Shown: positions 16,714-25,182 of the stretch, piece after piece
Position numbering within the stretch: position 1 is the first letter of the stretch
How the letters are laid out: every line of letters begins with the position of its first letter
Origin: a virus
DNA length: 45,703 nt
Strand: one strand, 5' to 3'
IMG/VR virus record: IMGVR_UViG_3300031111_000528
Span: 1-45,703 of that record
The notes under the pieces: generated by a model
Told to the model about the DNA's origin: nothing
The model's input: the letters and a program-made list of their open reading frames with translations, nothing else
Database searches by the model: none
Translations under genes and position numbers: made by a program

Positions 16714-16953
16714 ATGACCACGCAGAACAACAAGCAGCCAGTGTGTGACGCCCTCAAGCGTGCCCGGGCCGACATCGCCAGCCTGACCGACTGGATCGAG
16801 TGCGAACTCGAAAAGCATGACGGCGACGAGGTCGCCTGGGCCGACGTCAATACGCTCGAGTTCGTCCGCGAACACCTCGTCGAGACGCTGGAACGCTTCT
16901 CCGGTGTATCGCGGGCCGAGATTCAGCGCAGCCTCGACGAGCTGCACATGTAA
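16714..16953 (+). CDS. Small acidic helical protein, unknown
   Basis: The protein is 79 aa, helical and acidic. It contains CDALKRARADIASLTDWIECELEKHDGDEVAWADVNTLEFVREHLVETLERF, likely a helical bundle. A GGAAAGGA site lies upstream. It is second in the plus-strand block. Function unknown. Confidence 0.55.
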   Translation: MTTQNNKQPVCDALKRARADIASLTDWIECELEKHDGDEVAWADVNTLEFVREHLVETLERFSGVSRAEIQRSLDELHM

Positions 16954-16977
16954 CCCATCAGCGTCAGGAGAAACGCA

Positions 16978-17172
16978 ATGCCTCACGAAGCCATGGACCA
17001 GACGCTCGAGCGAATCGCCAGAGAAGACCTGGAGATCACCACGCTCGAACCGCGCCACAACGATGAAGAGGACTTCCACACCTTGGCGGTGTGGGAGATC
17101 GAAACCGTCATGGAGCGGGCCTACCAGGCCGGCTCCGAAGCCGCGAGCAACGCTCGCAAGCAAGGAGACTGA
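16978..17172 (+). CDS. Small acidic protein, unknown
   Basis: The protein is 64 aa, acidic and probably helical, with AVWEIETVMERAYQAGSEAASNARKQ at the end. A CAGGAGAA ribosome site lies before the ATG. It is third in the block and is followed after three bases by the HARE-HTH gene. Function unknown. Confidence 0.55.
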   Translation: MPHEAMDQTLERIAREDLEITTLEPRHNDEEDFHTLAVWEIETVMERAYQAGSEAASNARKQGD

Positions 17173-17175
17173 ACC

Positions 17176-17697
17176 ATGAAGAAGACAGACATACAGATCA
17201 ACGCGACGTACCTGGTGAAGGTGGCGGGCAACCTCGTGCCGGTGAAGATCACCCGCGAGCACGCCAATGGCGGATGGGAAGGTTCCAGCGTCAAAACCGG
17301 CAAGACCATCCGCATCAAGAGCGCCCAGCGCCTGCGGAAACGTCTCGCCGACGCGGCCCCCGTGGCGAAGAAGGCCGAGAAGCCGACCAAGGACGCCAAG
17401 GCCATCGCCAAACGCGACACGGGCGAACGTGGGGCCAAGGGTGGCGAACGTGACGCCAAGCCGAGGAGCCTGCTGGACGCGGCGGCTCACCTGCTGTCGC
17501 TGGGTACCGGCGACCCGATGCGATGCAAGGACATCGTCGACCTCGCCGTCGCACGTGGCCTGTGGACACCCGGCAGCGGCAAGACGCCAGCGAATACCCT
17601 CTACGCATCGATTCTCCGCGAGATCAAGACCAAGGGCGATGCCAGCCGGTTCATCAAGGCCGAGCGCGGCAAGTTCGCCTTGGCCAGCAAGAGCTGA
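17176..17697 (+). CDS. HARE-HTH domain protein
   Basis: The protein is 173 aa. The N-terminal part (about 1-60) is a small basic beta domain (TYLVKVAGNLVPVKITREHANGGWEGSSVKTGKTIRI). A Lys/Ala-rich linker follows, then residues about 95-170 match the HARE-HTH winged helix (SLLDAAAHLLSLG..PMRCKDIVDLAVARGLWTP..KTPANTLYASILREI). This domain is known from bacterial RNA polymerase delta subunits and restriction enzymes and is thought to contact DNA. The gene ends eight bases before the convergent methyltransferase gene. Confidence 0.75.
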   Translation: MKKTDIQINATYLVKVAGNLVPVKITREHANGGWEGSSVKTGKTIRIKSAQRLRKRLADAAPVAKKAEKPTKDAKAIAKRDTGERGAKGGERDAKPRSLLDAAAHLLSLGTGDPMRCKDIVDLAVARGLWTPGSGKTPANTLYASILREIKTKGDASRFIKAERGKFALASKS

Positions 17698-17705
17698 ACG
17701 CCACA

Positions 17706-19085
17706 TCATACCTGCACCTCCTCGACTGCCCCGGCCTGTGTCGGGGCGGTCTCAGTGACGGCATCCGCATCGATCCTCTCCGCCTTCCGCCCGGTGAACT
17801 GCTCCCATCGCTGCACGATCACGTCGCAGTAGGCTTGGTCGAGTTCCATCAGGAACGCATGCCGTCCGGTCTGCTCGCAGCCGATCAGTGTCGAGCCGCT
17901 GCCGCCGAAGAGGTCCAGAACGTTCTGCCCCGGCAGCGACGAGTATTGGATCGAGCGCACGGCCAGCTCGACGGGCTTCTCGGTCAGGTGGACCATCGCC
18001 TGGGGGTTGACCTTCTTGACGTGCCAGAGGTCGGTGGCGTTGTTGGGGCCATAGAACTTGTGCCCCGCGCCCTCCTTCCAGCCGTAGAAGCAGATCTCGA
18101 ACGCCCCCATGAAGTCCTTGCGCGTCAACACCGGGTGCTGTTTGTCCCAGACGATGCCCTGCGAGAAGTACAGGCCGGCAGCCTTCAGTGGCGCGGGGTA
18201 GTTGCCGAGGTTGGCATAGCCGCCCCAGATGAAGAACGACCCACCCGGCTTGAGCACGCGCGAGGCGTTGGCGAACCAGGCCAGCAGCATCTCGTCGAAC
18301 GCCTCGTCGGTGACGAAGTCGTTCTCCAATGGCCGGTCCTTGGCCCGCATCTTCTTGCGGGCCTTCTTCGGGTCACTGACGCCGCGCGCCTGGTCGAAGC
18401 CCTGGTGATGGAGCTGGGCCTTCTTGTTGGTGAACGAGCTGAGACCGGCGGCGATGGCCGTGTTGCTGCGCGGTTCGACCTTCACGTTATACGGCGGGTC
18501 CATCGCAACCAGGTCAATCGTGGCTCCGTCGAGTAGCTGATCCAGGTCTTGGACGCCACCGCTGTCGCCGCAGAGCAACCGGTGATCGCCGAGAATCCAC
18601 AGGTCGCCGCGCTGCGTGATGGGATCGTCGGGCGGCTCGGGCACCGAATCCGGGTCGGTCAGACCTTCGGCCAGGTCGCCGTCGAGCAGATGGGCCAGCT
18701 CGTCCTCGCCAAAGCCGAGCAGGCTCAGGTCATAGTCGGCCTGCTGAAGGTCTTTCAGCTCGATGGGCAGCAGGTCGAAGTCCCATTCGGCCAGTGTCGC
18801 GGTCTGGTTATCCGCGATGCGATAGGCTTTCACCTTCTCCGGCGGCAGGTCGGTGGCGACATGGACCGGCACCTTGGCCAGACCGAGCTTCTTCGCAGCC
18901 TTCCATCGCGTGTGGCCGACGATGATCACGCCCTCGGCGTCCACCACGATCGGCTGACGGAAGCCGAACTCCCTCAGGCTGGCCGCCACGGCTTCGACCG
19001 CGTCGTCATTGATGCGGGGATTGCCCTCGTAGGGCTTGACGGCGTTGATGGGTCTAAGTTCTACGTCAAATGTCTTTGCTGTCAT
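17706..19085 (-). CDS. ParB-domain DNA methyltransferase
   Basis: The protein is 459 aa. Residues about 8-90 form a ParB/Srx-like domain (IVVDAEGVIIVGHTRWKAAKKLG). Residues 160-440 are a beta-class DNA amino-methyltransferase: DPPYN at 196-200 and, later, DLFGGSGST at 391-399, so the catalytic motif precedes the SAM-binding motif. It probably methylates N4-cytosine or N6-adenine and may protect phage DNA from host restriction. The ATG at 19085 overlaps the stop of the broken HNH gene (ATGA). No partner restriction enzyme is visible nearby. Confidence 0.85.
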   Translation of the reverse strand: MTAKTFDVELRPINAVKPYEGNPRINDDAVEAVAASLREFGFRQPIVVDAEGVIIVGHTRWKAAKKLGLAKVPVHVATDLPPEKVKAYRIADNQTATLAEWDFDLLPIELKDLQQADYDLSLLGFGEDELAHLLDGDLAEGLTDPDSVPEPPDDPITQRGDLWILGDHRLLCGDSGGVQDLDQLLDGATIDLVAMDPPYNVKVEPRSNTAIAAGLSSFTNKKAQLHHQGFDQARGVSDPKKARKKMRAKDRPLENDFVTDEAFDEMLLAWFANASRVLKPGGSFFIWGGYANLGNYPAPLKAAGLYFSQGIVWDKQHPVLTRKDFMGAFEICFYGWKEGAGHKFYGPNNATDLWHVKKVNPQAMVHLTEKPVELAVRSIQYSSLPGQNVLDLFGGSGSTLIGCEQTGRHAFLMELDQAYCDVIVQRWEQFTGRKAERIDADAVTETAPTQAGAVEEVQV

Positions 19086-19381
19086 GATTGCACCTCCGTG
19101 TGCGTTGATGAGGTGTTGGACCAGCGAACCACTTCACGGCACATGCCGATGAACTCCTCGCTCGTCAGCGACCCCTTGGCTCGGTTTACATCTTTGTGCA
19201 GCACTTAGGCGTTTGCGATGCTGTGTTCGCCGCTGTAGCGGATCGGTACGATGTGATCGATAGCCGCCGTTTGTGGTGTGAGCTTGCGCCCGGTCAAAGC
19301 ACAGCAATATCGCTGTTGTTCCAGCAGACGCAGAACATTGCCCACTGATACCGGCCCCTGTAGAGCGGGTCCCTCTACCAC
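19082..19381 (-). pseudogene. HNH endonuclease gene broken by a TAA codon
   Basis: From the GTG at 19381 the frame reads RYCCALTGRKLTPQTAAIDHIVPIR and then GEHSIANA, an HNH motif, and meets TAA at 19205-19207. After the stop the same frame continues as VLHKDVNRAKGSLTSEEFIGM and on, the usual end of this HNH family, to a TGA that makes an ATGA overlap with the methyltransferase. The TAA sits where a Gln codon (CAA) is expected, so one C-to-T change explains it. The truncated 58-aa product lacks the terminal His/Asn-containing helix and is probably inactive. Readthrough or a sequencing error are alternatives. Confidence 0.7.
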
Positions 19382-19710
19382 TGGCGTTTGGCTTTGGGGA
19401 TGTAGCGGCTGCCCGCAATCGTTCGATTCATGGCCCACCGTTCCCAGTCGCTCTTGTTGGCACGGTGCCTCTTGCTGGCCAGGATGCCGACGCCTCGACG
19501 CGCGAAATCCCTCCATGTCTGCCTCAGAACCACGGCGATGTTGCCCTTGGCCGGTGGACGGCTCATCCGAATACGCCAGCCCTGCACCATGCTGTGCGCC
19601 GCTCGGGACCAAGGGTCGCCAAGAAGCTGGGCGTTGCGCCTGTCGGTGCAAAGACGACTGATCAACCCGCTCACAGACCGTTGCCACGCCTGATTCGTTG
19701 CTGTTTCCAT
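19375..19710 (-). CDS. Basic phage protein, unknown function
   Basis: The protein is 111 aa, rich in Arg and Trp, with repeated W-x-R patterns (TWRDFARRGVGILASKRHRANKSDWERWA). An AGGAG site lies about ten bases before the ATG at 19710. It is likely DNA- or RNA-binding given its charge. It precedes the broken HNH gene with overlapping ends. I do not recognise a family. Confidence 0.5.
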   Translation of the reverse strand: METATNQAWQRSVSGLISRLCTDRRNAQLLGDPWSRAAHSMVQGWRIRMSRPPAKGNIAVVLRQTWRDFARRGVGILASKRHRANKSDWERWAMNRTIAGSRYIPKAKRQW

Positions 19711-19842
19711 ACATTGTGGTCTCCTGTCATTGGCCATGAAGAGGCCGTGTGAAAAAACCGGACAGCGCAAACAAACTGTGCCTATGGGCGCGACTGTTCC
19801 CGCTGGCCTCACGAGAAGCTCTTGCCGGGAAGGAACCATGGA

Positions 19843-20059
19843 CTTCTTTCACCCCATCCCCATGCGCGCACGCGGGCGGGTTCTTCCTTCGCGCGCACAT
19901 GCAGGGGTGAAAGGGTGAAAGAAGGAGAGAGAGTGTTGTTATTACTATACTTAAGGCGCGTACTTCTTTCACCCCCACCCGGTGAAAGAAGGGGTGAAGG
20001 ATAGTGAAAGAAGCGCGGGTTGTGACGGCCAGTTTCACCATCTTTCACCTTCTTTCACC
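19843..20059 (+). repeat. Array of GGTGAAAG(AAGG) repeats, candidate origin
   Basis: Within 217 bases, ten near copies of GGTGAAAG or its complement occur, at 19843, 19906, 19914, 19963, 19981, 19993, 20003, 20033, 20041 and 20050. Two copies form a perfect 11-bp inverted repeat around a 7-base loop (19963-19991). Between copies lies an AT-rich stretch (about 19932-19955) that stands out in this GC-rich sequence. The array starts inside the 3' end of the primase gene and fills most of the gap at 19711-20044. It looks like an iteron-type origin or a multi-operator. There is no gene in the gap. Confidence 0.6.
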
Positions 20060-22492
20060 CTCGGCCAGACGGTAGGTCAGCCCGCTGCGGCCGTCAGTGG
20101 CAATGGACGCGGCCAGCACGTCGCCGCGCTGCACGAGCGTCTCGATCAGTTCCTTGAAGTCCTTGGTCCTCATCTTCATGCGCTTCAGCAGCACGCTGTG
20201 CGGCAGTTCCTGCAAAGGTGCTTCCCGCAGCTTCCGCACGAGTTTCAGGCACTCGCTATGGAACGGGTTCTCGGCGACGTAGTTGGCAGCCAGGAACAGC
20301 TGCCGTCGCGTCTGATGCATGGCGAACACGCTGGCCCACTCGATGGCCGGCAGGTCGATGACGGGGTTCTCGTGGTTGGCGCTACAGGCGTGCAGCAGGG
20401 CCAGCTTCTTGGCGTTCTCATGGGTCCGTGACCAGGCAACGCGAGCGACCTCGTCATTGCGGGCGTGGGCCTGGTCGTACTCGCCCTCAGTCTGCCGCTG
20501 CAGAGCTGTGATCGCTTCGTCGGCTTCGGGCGTGCAGGGAACGACGCGCGGGTCCGGGTGGACGTCAATCAGGTTCACCCGCCGTGTGCCGGGCTGATAT
20601 TCGGCCCACCATCGGGCGGCCTGGATCACCGGCTCGGGCAGGTGGCGGGCACTGCCGGGCGTCTGGCCAGCACTTCGTTTGCCGATATCGACGATGATCA
20701 GGCGGGCGAAAAATCCGTTGGTCAGCATTCGCTGGCTGAGCGATTCGTAGAAGTACTGCGGCGTGGCAGTCCCGAACAGTGTCAGGTGCGGCTGGTCGAT
20801 GCTGGCCGCTTCCTTCTGGCCTGCCTTGACGCGAATCGGATAGACGGCATCAGCTGAGGTGTAGAGCGTCAGCAGGATATTGGGAATCGACTCGCGCTTG
20901 TTCTCACGGTCGAGGTTGATCTGCCGCAGGACGCCGTCCATCTCATCGTTCTGGAACAGCATCGCGCTGGTGCGGGCCAGCGCGTCCTGGATGCCTTCGC
21001 CGCTGGCGAACTTGTCACCCAGCGCCGCCACATGGCCGATCTCGAACAGCACACGCGAGTTGACTTTGCGGGGGAAGTCCTTGCCGGTGCCACTGCTAGC
21101 GAGTGCGAGCAGGTAGATGTTGGGCCGCAGGTCGCCGGCATCGCAGACCTTGCGGCCGCAGAGGTAGGATTGCAGGGCGATGGCGCCGCAGAAGGCCAGG
21201 CCGACGTTCGGATACGGCGCGTTGGCCAGCGTGAAGTCCATGACCTGTTCGACCAAGCCCGGAACATGGAAGAGATGGTCGGGGATCGACCCGGGGTCGG
21301 CGATCTCTGGCGCAGGTGCGGATTCTCCGTCGGAGATCGCCATTGTCCGACCGAGAGCGGCACTGTCCGACGGACAAGTGCCGGGTGCTACGGACATTCG
21401 CATAATGCCTGAGATGTCCGCACCGGCGGCGCTGTCGGCCAGAGAATCACCACCGTAGCCGAGTTCTCGCAGAGAGCGAGCGGCCTGTTCGTAATCTCCG
21501 CCACAGGTCAGCAATGTGTAGACGGCGAACGGCGAATAGGCCCGATTGGGTTCGAATGGCGCGGCATTGGACGAGAAGACGTAGAAGACGCGGTCCCTTA
21601 GTGTCGCGGACGTGCCCGAATCCTTGCCGGGCCGCCGCCAGTATTCGTTCTCTCCGCCTTTAGTGCGAACCCATCCGTATTGTTCGAGCACAGCCCGCAC
21701 ATCTCCGCGATGGTTGAAGTCATCGCCGGGCCTGTCGGCATTGTCTGGCGAACAGTCGCATTGTCCGACGGATAACGGGCTTGTCTGGCCGACAACACCA
21801 TTGTTCGACGGACAATGGCCGTTGTGCGAATTCTCTGCCGACATTTGGCATTGTCCGACCGATGATGCGCTTCTCTGGCCGACATCCGCAGAGCCCGTCG
21901 GACCATCCACCACCGGCGGCAGGTATTCGTTCAGTTCCCACGCCGCTTGTAGAAGAACGTCACGCTCGGCAGAAGTCAGCATGGGCGGGTCGCGCAGATC
22001 ACCCTGGATCATTTCGTAGCCCGGCGTTGGGGCACACAGGAACAGGCCGCCTTCGCCACGGGTTTCAATGAGCGTGGCGATCTTCTTACCCTCGCGGCGC
22101 TGGGCCAGTTTCATGTTGCCGCAGACCTCGCCCTCACAGCGGTAATACACATGCCGCCCGTCGCGTTGGGTGGACTCGATGACCAGCCTGGCCAGCAGAT
22201 CCGGCCCGATGTGCGCCGCCCAGGCGTCGAACAGTTCCCCGCCAGCGTCGAAGTCGATCATCTCGCCATTGCCCGACACGCGGCCGCAAAGAATACAGAT
22301 CGCATCGGGATCGTTGGCGAACCACGCCGATACCTCTGCCTTGGTGGGCAGTCTCTTTCGATACTGTTTCCACCGGCCCACAGCCGGGCGTTTCTCGGCC
22401 CGACGGGCGGGCAGTACGCACAGGCCGGCGGCCAAGTAGGCCTGCGCAGCCTTGCCGAGAACCTCTGGCTGTCCTATCCTGTTCGTCGTCAT
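20045..22492 (-). CDS. Primase-polymerase and DUF3987 replication protein
   Basis: The protein is 815 aa. The N-terminus (about 10-170) resembles the bifunctional primase/polymerase domain: AAQAYLAAGLCVLPARRAEKRPAVGRWKQY, then IDFDAGG and GRHVYYR. Residues about 420-720 resemble DUF3987, a P-loop domain often fused to primases, with LALASSGTGKDFPRKV as the nucleotide loop. The C-terminus may be a winged helix. The protein likely starts or primes phage DNA synthesis. Two linkers (about 202-251 and 364-396) are encoded by 20-bp DNA repeats. The ATG at 22492 shares bases with the start of the divergent gene. Confidence 0.8.
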   Translation of the reverse strand: MTTNRIGQPEVLGKAAQAYLAAGLCVLPARRAEKRPAVGRWKQYRKRLPTKAEVSAWFANDPDAICILCGRVSGNGEMIDFDAGGELFDAWAAHIGPDLLARLVIESTQRDGRHVYYRCEGEVCGNMKLAQRREGKKIATLIETRGEGGLFLCAPTPGYEMIQGDLRDPPMLTSAERDVLLQAAWELNEYLPPVVDGPTGSADVGQRSASSVGQCQMSAENSHNGHCPSNNGVVGQTSPLSVGQCDCSPDNADRPGDDFNHRGDVRAVLEQYGWVRTKGGENEYWRRPGKDSGTSATLRDRVFYVFSSNAAPFEPNRAYSPFAVYTLLTCGGDYEQAARSLRELGYGGDSLADSAAGADISGIMRMSVAPGTCPSDSAALGRTMAISDGESAPAPEIADPGSIPDHLFHVPGLVEQVMDFTLANAPYPNVGLAFCGAIALQSYLCGRKVCDAGDLRPNIYLLALASSGTGKDFPRKVNSRVLFEIGHVAALGDKFASGEGIQDALARTSAMLFQNDEMDGVLRQINLDRENKRESIPNILLTLYTSADAVYPIRVKAGQKEAASIDQPHLTLFGTATPQYFYESLSQRMLTNGFFARLIIVDIGKRSAGQTPGSARHLPEPVIQAARWWAEYQPGTRRVNLIDVHPDPRVVPCTPEADEAITALQRQTEGEYDQAHARNDEVARVAWSRTHENAKKLALLHACSANHENPVIDLPAIEWASVFAMHQTRRQLFLAANYVAENPFHSECLKLVRKLREAPLQELPHSVLLKRMKMRTKDFKELIETLVQRGDVLAASIATDGRSGLTYRLAEGERR
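21302..21401 (+). repeat. 20-bp iteron array I inside primase gene (5 units)
   Basis: Five consecutive 20-bp units begin at 21302, 21322, 21342, 21362 and 21382. They share ATTGTCCGACSGACA-like cores; the unit at 21362 contains the perfect palindrome TGTCCGACGGACA. The first and last units are the most degenerate. Confidence 0.65.
21740..21889 (+). repeat. 20-bp iteron array II inside primase gene (7 units)
   Basis: Units start at 21740, 21760, 21780 and 21800; then a 10-bp half unit (21820-21829); then 21830, 21850 and 21870. The core is TTGTCYGRCSGACA, as in array I. A 20-bp period is not a multiple of three, so the repeat is in the DNA and not in the protein, and it changes reading frame from unit to unit. 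Confidence 0.7.
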
Positions 22493-22934
22493 GAGCACGA
22501 GTCCAAGCAAGCAGCACCCCGGCGACAGCTCGGAACAACGCGAGGCGGAGCGAGAGATCCTCGAAGCAGTAAGCCGAGAACTGGGCGTCCCACTCGACGG
22601 CAAGCCGGACATCGCCCAACGCGCCGACCTAGACGGTTTCCAAGGTGGCCAGCGGCCAATCTGCGTTGAGGTCTTTGCCCATCAAGGCCCATCGAAGGAT
22701 GGCCAACGCAAGAAGCTGATGCGTGACATGTGCAAGTTGCTCCTTGTCGAGAAGCTTCTCCGCAAGAAGTGCCGCAAGATCGTTGCCGTATCGGACCCGG
22801 AATCTGTGAAATTCCTCGACAAGTCGTGGATGGGCCGGTTCGCCGATGAATTCGGCATTGAACGCATCGTCGTGACCTTGTCAGAGGATACGCGTAAACG
22901 CGTGCTTCGAGCCCAGAAGAGACAGTACCGGTAG
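22491..22934 (+). CDS. Small protein, possible PD-(D/E)XK-like fold
   Basis: The protein is 147 aa, from ATG 22491 (MSTSPSKQHPG). The core PICVEVFAHQGPSKDGQRKKLMRDMCKLLLVEKLL and KIVAVSDPESVKFL alternates strands and basic helices and could be a degenerate nuclease-like fold, though the acidic residues are not clearly placed. It is divergent from the primase gene, with overlapping start codons, and convergent with the helicase gene (gap of three bases). The function is unknown. Confidence 0.6.
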   Translation: MSTSPSKQHPGDSSEQREAEREILEAVSRELGVPLDGKPDIAQRADLDGFQGGQRPICVEVFAHQGPSKDGQRKKLMRDMCKLLLVEKLLRKKCRKIVAVSDPESVKFLDKSWMGRFADEFGIERIVVTLSEDTRKRVLRAQKRQYR

Positions 22935-22937
22935 ACA

Positions 22938-24623
22938 TCAGAAGGGCACCTCGCCTTCCGCCGGCACGTAGGCAGGCACGTCACCGCCATCTCGCTCGTC
23001 GCTGCCATCGAGGCGAGGTGGGATCGGCCCAAGTTGGTAGTCCATGATGCGGTCGAACTTCTCGCCGGTTACCGAGCGCACGGTGATGGCCAGGGTCTCT
23101 GCGACGCCGCCGGCCTCGCAGATTTCGACGGCCTGCGCCGCCGTGTTCGGGAATGGGTCGTTCGATCTGGCCCGCCACCAGGCCTCGAACTTGCCCCTGG
23201 CGTAGCCGGTGTGTTCGGGGCAAACCCATTCGCTGTGGTAGTCATTGAAGCCGCAGCGGTAGTCGACGCGCATCGTGCGCGGATGGTCCTCCGGGGCGTC
23301 GCGCTTGACGTGGACGCTGTAGTAGACTTCGCTGACCTCGCAGTCGGTTTCAGTCACCTCGCCGGAGAGGATGCCCGCCGTGGAGGCCTGGTGGTCGTGC
23401 TGCTCTCGCTGAGGCGGCGGGAACTCATAGCCGCACTCCGGGCAGATGCCGTAAGCGGCGTGGATCACCGCCTGACACTCGGGGCATTCCTTCGCGGGCG
23501 CTTCGCCGTTGCCGGATGACCGATCCCTGATCTCCAAGGCATCGACCGGGCCATGCCGCAGGATGTTGCCGCCGAAATCCAGAACCAGACAGTTCTCCTT
23601 CGACGTGTCCAGTCGAAAGCCGCGACCCACCATCTGGTAGTAGAGGCCCGGCGAGTTTGTCGGCCGCAACAGAGCCACGCAGTCGATGTTGGGAGCGTCA
23701 AAGCCCGTGGTCAGGACGTTCACGTTGGCCAGGTACTTCAGATCGCCGTCCTTGAACCGCTTGAGCGTCTCGGACCGTTCGAAGGACAACGTATCGCCGC
23801 ACACGAAGCCGCACTCCTGGCCGCACTCGGTCAGCACGCGCTGGACGTGCCTGGCATGTTGCACCCCGCTGGCGAAGACCAGCACCGAGTGCCGCTCGCG
23901 GGTGTGATCGACGATCTCACGGCAGGCCGAGCGTACGAGTGAGTCGTCATCCATCAACGCCTCGACCTCACCCGCGATGAACTCGCCGCCCCGGATGTGC
24001 AGGCCCGACGTATCGACCTTGCGCCGGCTTGCCTTGGTCTTCAGCGAGCACAGGTAGCCCTGCACGATCAGTTCACGCACACCCACCTCGTAGCAGACAT
24101 GATTCAGCAGGTGGTCCGGGGCGCAGATCATCCCCGTCGTCATGCGGTACGGGGTGGCCGTCAGACCGATCATGCGCACGTTGGGATTCACCACCCGCGC
24201 GTCGGCCAGGAACGTGCGGTACATGCCCTCGCCGTCAGGCGGCAGCATATGGGCCTCGTCGATCAGGATCAGGTCGAACCGGTCGAGTTCAGCGGCGCGG
24301 CGGTAGACGCTCTGAATGCCAGCCACGATGATCGGATGCTCGGTATCCCGGCTCTTGAGGCCTGCCGAGTAGACCCCGATCCGGTTCCAGAGGTCCGGGG
24401 CCATGGTGTGCAGCTTGTCGACCGCCTGCTCGAGCAGTTCCTTCACATGCGCGAGGATCAACACGCGCCCGTCCCACTGCTGCACGGCATCGCGGCAGAT
24501 CGTCGCCATCACCGGCGTCTTGCCGCCCGCTGTCGGGATCACCACACAGGGGTGATCGTCCCGATGGCGCAGGTGGTCGTAGACGGCACTGACCGCCTCT
24601 CTCTGGTACGGGCGCAGCTGCAT
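22938..24623 (-). CDS. SF2 DNA helicase
   Basis: The protein is 561 aa. Helicase motifs follow in order: Q-like LRPYQREAV, Walker A PTAGGKTPV, DEAH (LILIDEAHML), motif III LTATP, and motif VI YQMVGRGFR. A four-Cys zinc ribbon (CPECQAVIHAAYGICPECG) lies at about 380-400. It resembles the phage replication/recombination helicases of the UvsW/RecG-like SF2 group. I chose the ATG at 24623, which overlaps the stop of the small membrane gene (TGATG). It probably remodels replication or recombination intermediates with the Sak4-like and RusA-like proteins next door. Confidence 0.85.
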   Translation of the reverse strand: MQLRPYQREAVSAVYDHLRHRDDHPCVVIPTAGGKTPVMATICRDAVQQWDGRVLILAHVKELLEQAVDKLHTMAPDLWNRIGVYSAGLKSRDTEHPIIVAGIQSVYRRAAELDRFDLILIDEAHMLPPDGEGMYRTFLADARVVNPNVRMIGLTATPYRMTTGMICAPDHLLNHVCYEVGVRELIVQGYLCSLKTKASRRKVDTSGLHIRGGEFIAGEVEALMDDDSLVRSACREIVDHTRERHSVLVFASGVQHARHVQRVLTECGQECGFVCGDTLSFERSETLKRFKDGDLKYLANVNVLTTGFDAPNIDCVALLRPTNSPGLYYQMVGRGFRLDTSKENCLVLDFGGNILRHGPVDALEIRDRSSGNGEAPAKECPECQAVIHAAYGICPECGYEFPPPQREQHDHQASTAGILSGEVTETDCEVSEVYYSVHVKRDAPEDHPRTMRVDYRCGFNDYHSEWVCPEHTGYARGKFEAWWRARSNDPFPNTAAQAVEICEAGGVAETLAITVRSVTGEKFDRIMDYQLGPIPPRLDGSDERDGGDVPAYVPAEGEVPF

Positions 24624-24763
24624 CACCATGTGACCACCGTCGTCAACGTTGCAGCGGCCAGCCAGTAGATGACCTTGCGCCAGTCGCCGGTGGGCACGTA
24701 GCCCGCAGCGGCGCAGACACCCAGAACGATCAGGAGCGTGGGGAACAGCTTTTCCATAGGCAT
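24623..24763 (-). CDS. 46-aa membrane protein, unknown function
   Basis: From ATG 24763 the frame encodes 46 aa with two hydrophobic stretches, LFPTLLIVLGVCAAAGYV and VIYWLAAATLTTVVTW, around a short polar turn, so it may be a membrane hairpin. It begins one base after the resolvase stop and ends in a TGATG overlap with the helicase start. These tight junctions support translation. Confidence 0.5.
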   Translation of the reverse strand: MPMEKLFPTLLIVLGVCAAAGYVPTGDWRKVIYWLAAATLTTVVTW

Positions 24764-24764
24764 A

Positions 24765-25172
24765 TCAATTCGATTGCGGATTGAACGTCTCCAGTTGCCC
24801 CCCGCAGACCGGACATCGCCGCAGGGGAAGATTCATGACTTGCACCAGCAGTCTTCCGCTTGGGACCACCTCGCAGCGTTTCGTGATGAGCAGGTCGATC
24901 TGGCTGTCGTCCTCGTAGACATCGGCATGTTCGAGCGCGTCGAGAACCGGCTTCTGGATGTTGTCCAGGTCGCGGCGACGCCGGTCGGGAGGGAAAGCAT
25001 CCATCGCCAGCGCGATGCGCCCGCCCGAAGGAGGCTTGCGAGGTCCGCCGCCACCCAGAAGGGCGCAGACGTTCTTGCGGAACGCCCGGCCCTCCCGGCT
25101 GATCAACGTGCGAGGCCCGACCCGACGCCAGTAGTGGTTGATGCTGGGCGGGTAAGGAAGCGTCATCACCAC
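24765..25172 (-). CDS. rusA: RusA-like Holliday junction resolvase
   Basis: The protein is 135 aa. It follows the RusA pattern: LPYPPSINHYWR at the start, then PPDRRRRDLDNIQKPVLDAL with acidic residues 68 and 70 and VYEDDSQI with Asp 88-89, the set that binds catalytic metal. The C-terminus adds a CPVCGG half ribbon. RusA cuts four-way junctions made in recombination and replication. An AAGGAGG site is best spaced for the GTG at 25172; the ATG at 25166 is an alternative start. Confidence 0.85.
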   Translation of the reverse strand: MVMTLPYPPSINHYWRRVGPRTLISREGRAFRKNVCALLGGGGPRKPPSGGRIALAMDAFPPDRRRRDLDNIQKPVLDALEHADVYEDDSQIDLLITKRCEVVPSGRLLVQVMNLPLRRCPVCGGQLETFNPQSN

Positions 25173-25182
25173 GGCGACCTCC

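Noticed and set aside
19134-19418. 94-aa minus-strand frame across the HNH region
   Set aside because: It is an out-of-frame reading; the HNH motif lies in another frame with the nonsense codon.
21302-21889. CRISPR array
   Set aside because: Units are contiguous 20-bp repeats with no unique spacers, lie inside a coding gene and have no cas genes nearby.
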